Origin: CAWVWF01 sp963933885
Lineage (GTDB): Bacteria > Bacteroidota > Bacteroidia > Flavobacteriales_C > GCA-002722245
NCBI GenBank assembly: GCA_963933885.1
Contig: CAWVWF010000046.1
Span: 1-19,026 of the forward strand
Direction: 5' to 3'
Length of the DNA: 19,026 nucleotides
Shown: positions 1 through 6,946 of the stretch, piece by piece
How positions within the stretch are numbered: position 1 is the stretch's first letter
Layout: each line of letters begins with the position of its first letter
Notes under the pieces: model-generated
What the model saw: only the letters and a program-made list of their open reading frames with translations
Told to the model about the DNA's origin: nothing
Database searches by the model: none
Translations under genes and position numbers: made by a program

Positions 1-747
1 CTTAGTCATAAATGGAGAAGGAACTTCTTCAACCAATTTCTGATGTCTTCTTTGAACTGAACAATCTCTTTCTGATAAGTGACAAGCGTTTCCGAATTGA
101 TCACCCACAATTTGAATTTCAATATGACGAGGTTCCTCAATAAATTTCTCTAAGTAAACATCATCATTACCGAAACAAGCCATTGACTCTCTTTTTGCTG
201 CATCAACAAGATCTTCTAATTCATCAGCAGAAGGAATCATTCTCATCCCTTTACCTCCACCTCCAGCAGAAGCTTTGATCATTACAGGATAACCTAATTT
301 CTTAGATAATTTCTTCGCTTCAGCTGTAGTTTTAACTACACCTTTTGAACCGGGAACACAAGGAACACCGGCTTTTTCCATAGTTGATTTAGCAGAAGCC
401 TTATCACCCATTCCATCAATTTGATCAGGTGTTGCTCCAATAAATTTAATACCATTTTCAGTACAAATTCTTGAGAACTTTGAGTTTTCAGAAAGAAAAC
501 CATAACCTGGGTGAATTGCATCTGCATTTGTAATTTCAGCAGCAGAAATAATTCTTGGAATATCTAAATATGATTCGCTAGACGCTGGGGGACCAATACA
601 AATTGCCTCATCAGCAAATCTAACGTGTAAACTTTCTTTATCAGCAGTAGAATATACAGCAACCGTTGCAATACCCATCTCCTTACACGTTCTAATAATA
701 CGCAAAGCGATTTCACCACGATTGGCGATTAATATCTTTTTAAACAT
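1..747 (-). CDS. accC: Acetyl-CoA carboxylase biotin carboxylase subunit AccC (partial, N-terminal 249 residues)
   Basis: AccC carboxylates the biotin on BCCP (AccB) using ATP and bicarbonate, the first half-reaction of malonyl-CoA synthesis. The start is the ATG at 745–747; reading leftward gives an open frame to the window edge. The product begins MFKKILIANRGEIALRI, the classic biotin carboxylase N-terminal fold. It then shows HPGYGFLSEN, the glycine-rich ATP-grasp loop KASAGGGGKGMR, and ERDCSVQRRHQK, which matches the catalytic-domain signature. About 200 C-terminal residues, including the rest of the ATP-grasp domain and the biotin carboxylase C-terminal domain, lie outside the window, so the key later glutamates and arginine cannot be checked. 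It is last in the visible operon, 40 nt after accB. Identity is certain; only the end is missing. Confidence 0.96.
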   Translation of the reverse strand, partial: MFKKILIANRGEIALRIIRTCKEMGIATVAVYSTADKESLHVRFADEAICIGPPASSESYLDIPRIISAAEITNADAIHPGYGFLSENSKFSRICTENGIKFIGATPDQIDGMGDKASAKSTMEKAGVPCVPGSKGVVKTTAEAKKLSKKLGYPVMIKASAGGGGKGMRMIPSADELEDLVDAAKRESMACFGNDDVYLEKFIEEPRHIEIQIVGDQFGNACHLSERDCSVQRRHQKLVEEVPSPFMTK

Positions 748-787
748 AATCAAAAAGTTAATAATTCAACAAAAAAATGATTTCCTT

Positions 788-1309
788 CTAGCTAGGATCA
801 ACTATAAATAATGGTTGATCATACTCAACAGGAGTAGAATCATCAACTAAAACCTTTACGATTTTACCAGTAATTTCAGCTTCGATTTCGTTAAATAACT
901 TCATCGCTTCTATAATACAGATAACTTCTCCAGTTTTTATATCGCTTCCAACTTCAACAAAGTTAACTTTGTCTGGAGAAGGACGACGGTAGAAAGTTCC
1001 AATCATTGGAGACTTTACAGTAATATAATTTGAATCTTCTTCAGGAGTTACAGCTTCAACAGGTGCTGCTGCCGCTACTGGAGCTGCAACTGCTACAGGA
1101 GCTGCTACTGCTACAGGCATTTGAGCCATTGGAGCTTGTTGAATAACTTGCTGAGGAACTTGAACAATAGTTTGCTCTAATTCTTTTCCTTTTCTATCCT
1201 TAGGAGTGTTTTTAATAACAAGTTTAATTTTATCAGTTTCTAAGTTAACCTCGCTAACTCCTGATTTTGATACAAACTTAATTAGGTCTTGAATTTCGTT
1301 AATGCGCAT
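788..1309 (-). CDS. accB: Biotin carboxyl carrier protein of acetyl-CoA carboxylase (AccB/BCCP)
   Basis: BCCP carries the biotin that shuttles CO2 between AccC and the carboxyltransferase. The 173-residue protein has the usual layout. An N-terminal domain (about 1–35) begins MRINEIQDLIKFV. A flexible Ala/Pro/Val/Gln linker (about 45–86) contains repeated VAVAAP units. A C-terminal biotinyl-lipoyl domain (about 95–173) carries the biotinylation motif EAMKLF with the acceptor lysine at residue 137. The segment SPMIGTFYRRPSPD matches the BCCP thumb region. It lies between fabH (25 nt upstream) and accC (40 nt downstream), as expected for the fatty acid initiation operon. Nothing is missing. Confidence 0.97.
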   Translation of the reverse strand: MRINEIQDLIKFVSKSGVSEVNLETDKIKLVIKNTPKDRKGKELEQTIVQVPQQVIQQAPMAQMPVAVAAPVAVAAPVAAAAPVEAVTPEEDSNYITVKSPMIGTFYRRPSPDKVNFVEVGSDIKTGEVICIIEAMKLFNEIEAEITGKIVKVLVDDSTPVEYDQPLFIVDPS

Positions 1310-1334
1310 AGCAATAAAGGTTTTTCGTTAAAAA

Positions 1335-2333
1335 TTATTTAGGATCGTATGCCCATTTAAGGTAAACAGATCCCCATGTGAATCCACCACCAAAAGCAGC
1401 CAATATTAAATTATCTCCTTTCTTTAATTTATTTTCCCATTCCCACAAGCACAATGGAATTGTACCTGCAGTAGTGTTACCATATTTTTGAATATTAACC
1501 ATAACCTTTTCTTTAGGTAGGTCTATTCTTGATCTTGTTGCGTCAATAATTCTAAGATTTGCTTGATGTGGAACTAACCAATCAACATCCTCACCTGTTA
1601 AATTATTACGTTTCAAAACTTCAGCTGCAACTTCAGCCATATTTGTAACTGCAAACTTAAACACTTGTCTACCTTCTTGATAAACGAAATGCTCTTTACT
1701 TGCAATTGTTTCTGGAGAAGCAGGTTTTAAAGAACCACCTGCCTTAATATTTAAAAACTCTCTACCAGAACCATCAGATTTTAATACAGAATCAATAACT
1801 CCAGTATCTTCCTCAGTTGGCTCTAATAAAACAGCACCTGCTCCATCTCCAAAGATGATACAAGTTGTTCTGTCTTCGTAATTCATGATGCTTGACATTT
1901 TATCAGCACCAACTATAACTACTTTTTTATGAGCACCAGTTTGAATAAACTTTTGCCCGGTAACTAAAGCGTATAAGAAACCAGAACAAGCAGCACTAAG
2001 GTCAAATCCCCAAGCGTTTTTTGCACCAATTTTATCACACAAAATATTTGCAGTAGAGGGGAAAGGCATATCAGGTGTAACTGTCGCAACAATTACGCAA
2101 TCGATCTCCATCGGATCAATACCTCTTTTTGCACACAAATCTTTTACAGCTTCTGCAGCCATATCAGAAGTTGCTAAACCCTCTCCTTTTTGAATTCTTC
2201 TTTCTTTGATACCAGTTCGTGAAGTGATCCACTCATCTGTTGTATCAATAATTGTTTCCAATTCTTTGTTGGTCATTACGTATTCTGGAACGTAACCACC
2301 AACTCCAGTAATTGCAGCGTTAATTGTACCCAT
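1335..2333 (-). CDS. fabH: 3-oxoacyl-[acyl-carrier-protein] synthase III (FabH, KASIII)
   Basis: FabH condenses an acyl-CoA starter with malonyl-ACP to begin fatty acid synthesis. The 332-residue length fits the family. The catalytic triad is visible: Cys116 in DLSAACSGFLYAL, His256 in VPHQANLRI, and Asn286 in YGNTTAGT. The N-terminus (ITGVGGYVPE) and the C-terminal GGGFTWGS loop are also typical. The ATG overlaps the plsX stop by one base (TAATG on the minus strand), so translation is probably coupled to plsX. In Bacteroidota, KASIII enzymes often take branched starters, but substrate choice cannot be read from the sequence. Confidence 0.97.
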   Translation of the reverse strand: MGTINAAITGVGGYVPEYVMTNKELETIIDTTDEWITSRTGIKERRIQKGEGLATSDMAAEAVKDLCAKRGIDPMEIDCVIVATVTPDMPFPSTANILCDKIGAKNAWGFDLSAACSGFLYALVTGQKFIQTGAHKKVVIVGADKMSSIMNYEDRTTCIIFGDGAGAVLLEPTEEDTGVIDSVLKSDGSGREFLNIKAGGSLKPASPETIASKEHFVYQEGRQVFKFAVTNMAEVAAEVLKRNNLTGEDVDWLVPHQANLRIIDATRSRIDLPKEKVMVNIQKYGNTTAGTIPLCLWEWENKLKKGDNLILAAFGGGFTWGSVYLKWAYDPK

Positions 2334-3268
2334 TACTTAAAAGCGTCTTTTATCTTTCCTGCTAAATCAGCTTCCACAACATCAGCAGTAAGTTTTATCA
2401 TATTCTTAATAGCAATATCATTTGAGATCCCGTGACCTACAACAACATTAGAATTGATTCCTAAGATAGGACTTCCTCCATATATTTCATAGTTAAATCT
2501 ACTAAAATAATCATCTAATAATCCTCTCTTTTTCATAAGAGAATAGAAAGCTTCACCTTCTTTTAAGACAATATTCCCAGTAAATCCATCACAAACCAAA
2601 AGATCAATTTCCTCGCTAAATATATCACGTCCTTCAACGTTACCAACAAAGTTAAAATCTTTTGAGTCCTTCATTAAATTATAAGTTGCTTGCGTTAAAA
2701 GGTTTCCCTTCTCTGGCTCTTCACCTATATTTAATAAACTCACTCTTGGATTTTCAATTCCAAATACACTTTTAGCATAAATAGAACCTACAATTCCAAA
2801 CTGATATAATACATCTGGTTTACAGTCAGCATTTACTCCAACATCAAGGATCAAGTTCACTCCACCTTCCTCTTTTGGAATTACTGAAGTAATACAAGGT
2901 CTTATAATTCCAGGAATAGGTTTAACAGAATACATGGCTCCCACCATCATTGCTCCCGTATTTCCTGCCCCTGCGAAACCTTGAATTTTACCTGACTCTA
3001 AAAGATGAAAGCCTAAACCAATACTGGACTTAGGCTTTGACTTAAATGCTTTGATAGGGTGTTCACCCATACCAATTGCTTCATCAGTATGTACAATAGT
3101 AAAGTCCTTCCTATCGGCACCATTTTCTTCCAAAATAGGAATTATTTGGTTTTCGTCGCCAATAAGAACAAGCTCTAAATTAGGTAGTTCCTTTTGTGCT
3201 AAAATAGCACCTTCAGTCGTACTTTTGGGCGCGTCATCTCCACCCATGATATCAATACCAATTCGCAT
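2333..3268 (-). CDS. plsX: Phosphate acyltransferase PlsX
   Basis: PlsX makes acyl-phosphate from acyl-ACP, the donor used by PlsY to acylate glycerol-3-phosphate in phospholipid synthesis. It is a peripheral membrane enzyme. The 311-residue protein begins MRIGIDIMGGDDAPK, the diagnostic PlsX N-terminus. It continues with VLIGDENQI, GAGNTGAMM, ILDVGVNADCKP, LLNIGEEPEKGN and VCDGFTGNIVLK, all in the expected order. It sits in the conserved rpmF–plsX–fabH order, 22 nt after rpmF and overlapping fabH by one base. Length and motifs are ordinary and no defect is seen. Confidence 0.97.
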   Translation of the reverse strand: MRIGIDIMGGDDAPKSTTEGAILAQKELPNLELVLIGDENQIIPILEENGADRKDFTIVHTDEAIGMGEHPIKAFKSKPKSSIGLGFHLLESGKIQGFAGAGNTGAMMVGAMYSVKPIPGIIRPCITSVIPKEEGGVNLILDVGVNADCKPDVLYQFGIVGSIYAKSVFGIENPRVSLLNIGEEPEKGNLLTQATYNLMKDSKDFNFVGNVEGRDIFSEEIDLLVCDGFTGNIVLKEGEAFYSLMKKRGLLDDYFSRFNYEIYGGSPILGINSNVVVGHGISNDIAIKNMIKLTADVVEADLAGKIKDAFK

Positions 3269-3290
3269 AGTAAAGCTATTTACTTAATAT

Positions 3291-3476
3291 CTAGGCAGTA
3301 ACCGACTTCTCAATCGCTTGCTTTCCTTTATAATACCCACAATCTCCACATACTCTGTGATATTCAACTACGGCTCCGCAGTTAGAACAATTTGAAATCG
3401 TTGGAGCTACAGCTTTGTAGTGAGTTCTTCTCTTATCTCTCCTCTGCTTACTAATCTTTCGTTTAGGATGTGCCAT
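3291..3476 (-). CDS. rpmF: 50S ribosomal protein L32
   Basis: L32 is a small protein of the large ribosomal subunit. The 61-residue product starts MAHPKRKISKQRRDKRRTH, the basic N-terminal tail typical of L32. It has two CxxC pairs (CSNC and CGDC), so this is the zinc-binding form. It follows the DUF177 gene by 11 nt and precedes plsX by 22 nt, the standard yceD–rpmF–plsX order across bacteria. This order probably couples ribosome and membrane lipid supply. Confidence 0.97.
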   Translation of the reverse strand: MAHPKRKISKQRRDKRRTHYKAVAPTISNCSNCGAVVEYHRVCGDCGYYKGKQAIEKSVTA

Positions 3477-3487
3477 TTCGTATATAT

Positions 3488-4021
3488 TTATTTATTCGTG
3501 TTCAATTTTTTTAATGCTGCCCACCGTGGGTCTATAATATCCTCTTCGTCGTTAGACTCAGAGTCTTCTTCATCATCAGTGAAATATTTCATCACTTCTG
3601 GATTACAAGTTGATTTCCCCTCTTTATCTGGGTGAACTCGTCGGATTGGAAGTTTAAGATTTATTGTTTCAAATAGATAATGACTTATATCAAATTCATA
3701 AGCCGTATCTAATAAAATAATAATTCCATCATCTTCATCTTCTTTCGGTCCAAACTTCACTACTAAAGTATCTTCTTTGTCAATTACCGCGGAAAAATCA
3801 TCTCCACATTTATCACAAGGAATGGTTACAGTACCAGTGAAATTCAAGGTCCATTCAAGCAACCTTTCTGTCTTTCTCAAAACAGCGTCAACTTCAACTC
3901 TACCCTCTTGGATTTCAGAGTATTCTAATTTTTTAAAGAACGCATCGTCTAATAAAAAACGGTATTCGTATTCTCCTAATTCAAGTCCATCAAAGCATAT
4001 CAGAAATGTATCAAATTGCAT
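3488..4021 (-). CDS. DUF177/YceD family protein (rRNA-accumulation protein)
   Basis: The DUF177 (YceD) family is nearly always encoded just upstream of rpmF, as here. Members have been linked to 23S rRNA accumulation or processing. The 177-residue protein has an N-terminal beta-rich half with a CxxC pair (Cys69, Cys72, in IPCDKCGDDF) following a TGTVTIP strand, which is the family's recognisable core. A later region contains YLFETINLKLPIRRVHPD, then a very acidic stretch (TDDEEDSESNDEEDIIDP) before the C-terminal RWAALKKL motif, which is common in DUF177 proteins. It is the first gene of the fatty acid operon and has a good promoter candidate upstream. The family call rests on both motifs and position. 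The biochemical role is not certain. Confidence 0.88.
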   Translation of the reverse strand: MQFDTFLICFDGLELGEYEYRFLLDDAFFKKLEYSEIQEGRVEVDAVLRKTERLLEWTLNFTGTVTIPCDKCGDDFSAVIDKEDTLVVKFGPKEDEDDGIIILLDTAYEFDISHYLFETINLKLPIRRVHPDKEGKSTCNPEVMKYFTDDEEDSESNDEEDIIDPRWAALKKLNTNK

Positions 4022-4043
4022 AAGTCTTCAAATTCAGAGCCTG

Positions 4044-4051
4044 CAAAGTTA
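4044..4051 (-). promoter_or_regulatory. Candidate Bacteroidota -7 promoter box for the DUF177–rpmF–plsX–fabH–accBC operon
   Basis: On the minus strand this reads TAACTTTG, a full match to the Bacteroidota primary sigma factor -7 consensus TAnnTTTG. It is 22 nt upstream of the DUF177 ATG, in the 66-nt gap after pdxA. A TTG that could serve as the -33 box is at 4067–4069, but the spacing (15 nt between boxes) is shorter than the usual 19 or so, so the upstream half is weak. No hairpin terminator is visible after pdxA, so read-through from pepA–pdxA is also likely. Confidence 0.5.
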
Positions 4052-4087
4052 CTAAATTTAATTCTACAACAGTAGTTCTTTTTAAAA

Positions 4088-5398
4088 TTATTCTTTCACG
4101 TCCTCTTTACCCTCATTTTCAATCGCCTTTACCACCTCTTCTTTCGCGTCTTTCACTGCTTCTACTACTACTTCAGCTTTTGACTTTACCTCTTCAATTA
4201 CCTGATTAGCTAATTCTTCTGTCTTCTCACCTCTCACTTCACTTACAACTTCTACAGGCTTCCGTGCTCTTACCACCTCAGCTCTTGGCGTAGGCGCATC
4301 CCTTTTTCTTGGTGAATGATTTCTTGGTTTCTGTGTTGATTGAAAGTTTTTAATCTGATTACTTTTTAATGGATCAGCACTTAATTCATCATTAAAATTT
4401 CTGCTATTATAAATATCAATAGCAGTGTAAATAGCCTGTCTAAGCGAAGATTCGTCTGCCTTCCCTGTTCCGGCAATATCGTATCCTGTCCCGTGATCTG
4501 GTGACGTTCTAATATAACTTAGTCCAGCAGTGAAGTTAACACCTTCTCCAAAGCTTAATGCTTTGAATGGAATTAATCCTTGATCATGATACATTGCTAA
4601 AACAGCATCGTATTTTAAGTATTGATTAGAACCGAAAAATCCATCTGCTGGAAATGGCCCATGTGCTAGAATCTTATCTTCATTTGATTTTTTAATTGCA
4701 TTGATAATAACATCTTGCTCTTCTGATCCTAATAAACCATTATCCCCTGCATGAGGATTCAATCCTAAAACAGCAATTTTTGGTTTCGTGATATTAAAAT
4801 CTCTTTTAAGAGATTTGTTCATCACCTTTAATTTATCCAAGATCTTCTCTTCAGAAATCGCGGCAGACACTTCACTTAAAGGAATATGACCTGTTACTAC
4901 TCCAACTTTTAATTTATCAGAAATCATGAACATTAAACCTTGAGCTCCATTGTCTTTTTTACACAAAAACTCAGTATGTCCTGGGAAATCAAACTCATCA
5001 CCTTGAATATTTTTCTTATTAATTGGTGCAGTAACAACTGCATCAATTTTTCCTGCTAATAAATCGTTAACAGCTGTATCTAAAGATTGAAAAGCAGCTT
5101 TTCCTGAAGATTTTGTAGGCGTTCCAATTTCTAGATCATCTTTATCATCACAACATTGGATTAAGTTTAACCTATCACCCTTTGCCATACTTGGCGCATT
5201 TATGTAATTCAATGAGAAGTCGTCCATTTCTAAACCCTTCTTATGGTCTGAACTATATTTCTTTGAACCATATACAATTGGTGTACATAACTCATTTAAT
5301 TGCAAACTATGGAACGCTTTTAAGATTACTTCATATCCAACACCGTTAACATCCCCTTGCGTAATACCTATCTTTATTTTCTTTCTTTCCTCACTCAT
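4088..5398 (-). CDS. pdxA: 4-hydroxythreonine-4-phosphate dehydrogenase PdxA with extra charged C-terminal tail
   Basis: PdxA oxidises 4-phosphohydroxy-L-threonine in DXP-dependent vitamin B6 synthesis. The first ~345 residues are a full PdxA: IGITQGDVNGVGYEV at the start, VTAPINK, and the metal-binding histidines His171 (VTGHIPL), His216 (LNPHAG) and His271 (MYHDQGLIPFK). These are at E. coli positions plus five. The family is usually about 330–360 residues, whereas this is 436. Residues ~351–436 (DNA 4088–4348) form a tail: first a basic Pro/Arg/Lys segment (KPRNHSPRKRDAPTPR), then Glu/Lys/Val-rich sequence with helical or coiled-coil character. The tail is in frame with no sign of a frameshift. 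The gene lies 6 nt downstream of pepA and probably shares its transcript. Confidence 0.95.
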   Translation of the reverse strand: MSEERKKIKIGITQGDVNGVGYEVILKAFHSLQLNELCTPIVYGSKKYSSDHKKGLEMDDFSLNYINAPSMAKGDRLNLIQCCDDKDDLEIGTPTKSSGKAAFQSLDTAVNDLLAGKIDAVVTAPINKKNIQGDEFDFPGHTEFLCKKDNGAQGLMFMISDKLKVGVVTGHIPLSEVSAAISEEKILDKLKVMNKSLKRDFNITKPKIAVLGLNPHAGDNGLLGSEEQDVIINAIKKSNEDKILAHGPFPADGFFGSNQYLKYDAVLAMYHDQGLIPFKALSFGEGVNFTAGLSYIRTSPDHGTGYDIAGTGKADESSLRQAIYTAIDIYNSRNFNDELSADPLKSNQIKNFQSTQKPRNHSPRKRDAPTPRAEVVRARKPVEVVSEVRGEKTEELANQVIEEVKSKAEVVVEAVKDAKEEVVKAIENEGKEDVKE

Positions 5399-5404
5399 AA
5401 TTTC

Positions 5405-6805
5405 TTAATTAATTTCAAATTTGTCTTTTAAAAACTGATACAACAATCTGACTCCAAAACCAGTCCCACCTTTCTGTTTATAAGTCATTTTACCTGGAAT
5501 AAAAGCTGGTCCAGCAATATCCAAATGTACCCAAGGATAATCAATAAAATTTTTCAAAAAGAATCCCGCACAAACAGCTTGCCCAGCACCAGCACCTAAA
5601 TTATTTAAGTCAGCTACTTCACTTTTTAAACTATCTTCAAATTCACCCCACATTGGAAGCTCTACTAATCTCTCATACACCTTATCTCCTGCATCTTTCA
5701 ATTCAGATATACTAGCTGCATCATTACCCATTATAACTCCACCATGATGTCCAGTAGTTCTAAAAGCGGAGCCAGTTAAAGTTGCTGCATCAATTACTAA
5801 TTCAGGTTTATATTTTTTCGCAAAACTTAATGCATCAGCTAAAACTAACCTTCCTTCAGCATCAGTATTTAAAATTTCAACTGTTTTACCATTATGCATT
5901 GTTATAACATCTCCTGGAACAATTTCTTTTCCATTAATTCTATTTTCGGTAATAGGCACTAGTGTAATAAGATGAATTGGTAGTTTATTACTTGCAACTG
6001 CTTTAATAGCTCCGATCACAGCAGCTGAACCTCCCATATCTGCCTTCATATCGGTCATTCCTGTACCCACTTTTATGTTGATACCTCCTGTGTCAAACAA
6101 GATTCCTTTACCAACTAATACAACGGGCTTACTATTTTTCGCGTTTTTGGGCTTCCATTCAATGGCAACAAAAGCTGGTTCTTCTAAGCTTCCTTGGTTA
6201 ACAGCCATGATACCACCCATATTTAAACTTTGAATTTTAGACTTTCTAAAAACATCAACAGTAACTCCTAAAGTTTTTAACTTGTTTATGCTTTTCAAGT
6301 AAGTATCTGTATTCAATTTGTTAACTGGCTCATTAACCCAATCTCTAGCTGAAAATACAGAAGAGAGTATATTTTTCAATTTAGATAAATCCTTAACTTT
6401 TAACTTAGAATGTAAAACATTGACGATTAATTTTTCTCTAGAATCTGATGTTAAATATTTATCAAACTTATAATCTGTTAATACAATTCCTTCAATAAGG
6501 GAAATAACAGCCTCCTTATCAACTTTAACAGCAAAAACTTCAATCTCACCTTTAATGACTGAACCAAGATCTGCTACTGAATTTCGAACTTCTTCTAAAC
6601 TGTCTACTTCCGTTTTATCGAAAAGAATTACATATTTATGCTTTCCAAGCACAGAAAGGTTAACCACCTTTTTACCATCATTAATAGGTTTAAGTAAAAA
6701 ATTAAACTCTGTTTTAGATAAAAACTCCTTTAAATCCTCCGTTTTCTTATACAATAAAATTTGAGGAAGTGTTGAATTGTGCTTTTCTGATAATTGAATT
6801 TTCAT
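5405..6805 (-). CDS. pepA: Leucyl aminopeptidase, M17 family
   Basis: M17 aminopeptidases are cytosolic two-metal enzymes that remove N-terminal residues from peptides. The 466-residue protein has a divergent N-terminal domain (1–~155) and a conserved catalytic domain. Expected metal ligands are visible: Lys233 and Asp238 (VGKGILFDTGG), Asp256 (KADMGG), and Asp315 and Glu317 in the family signature NTDAEGRL. Catalytic Lys245 and Arg319 are also present. The C-terminal segment ending near WVHLDIAGPAF is typical. It is first in the minus-strand run, with a 141-nt divergent gap to the T9SS protein gene on the other strand, and pdxA follows after 6 nt. No clear TAnnTTTG box was found upstream. 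Confidence 0.94.
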   Translation of the reverse strand: MKIQLSEKHNSTLPQILLYKKTEDLKEFLSKTEFNFLLKPINDGKKVVNLSVLGKHKYVILFDKTEVDSLEEVRNSVADLGSVIKGEIEVFAVKVDKEAVISLIEGIVLTDYKFDKYLTSDSREKLIVNVLHSKLKVKDLSKLKNILSSVFSARDWVNEPVNKLNTDTYLKSINKLKTLGVTVDVFRKSKIQSLNMGGIMAVNQGSLEEPAFVAIEWKPKNAKNSKPVVLVGKGILFDTGGINIKVGTGMTDMKADMGGSAAVIGAIKAVASNKLPIHLITLVPITENRINGKEIVPGDVITMHNGKTVEILNTDAEGRLVLADALSFAKKYKPELVIDAATLTGSAFRTTGHHGGVIMGNDAASISELKDAGDKVYERLVELPMWGEFEDSLKSEVADLNNLGAGAGQAVCAGFFLKNFIDYPWVHLDIAGPAFIPGKMTYKQKGGTGFGVRLLYQFLKDKFEIN

Positions 6806-6946
6806 ATTCCGGTCGCTTATAAAACAGTAAAATAATAAAAGTTTAGTGAGTTTCCTTTAATCCCTTTATATAAATCTTTTAATGAAGTATATTTAATAAC
6901 TAATAAACTAAGTTTTTAGCGAAATCGTTTGTATTTTTAATCATCA

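Noticed and set aside
1050..1170. Tandem repeat in accB
   Set aside because: The repeated VAVAAP coding units are the normal flexible Ala/Pro linker of BCCP, not an independent repeat element.
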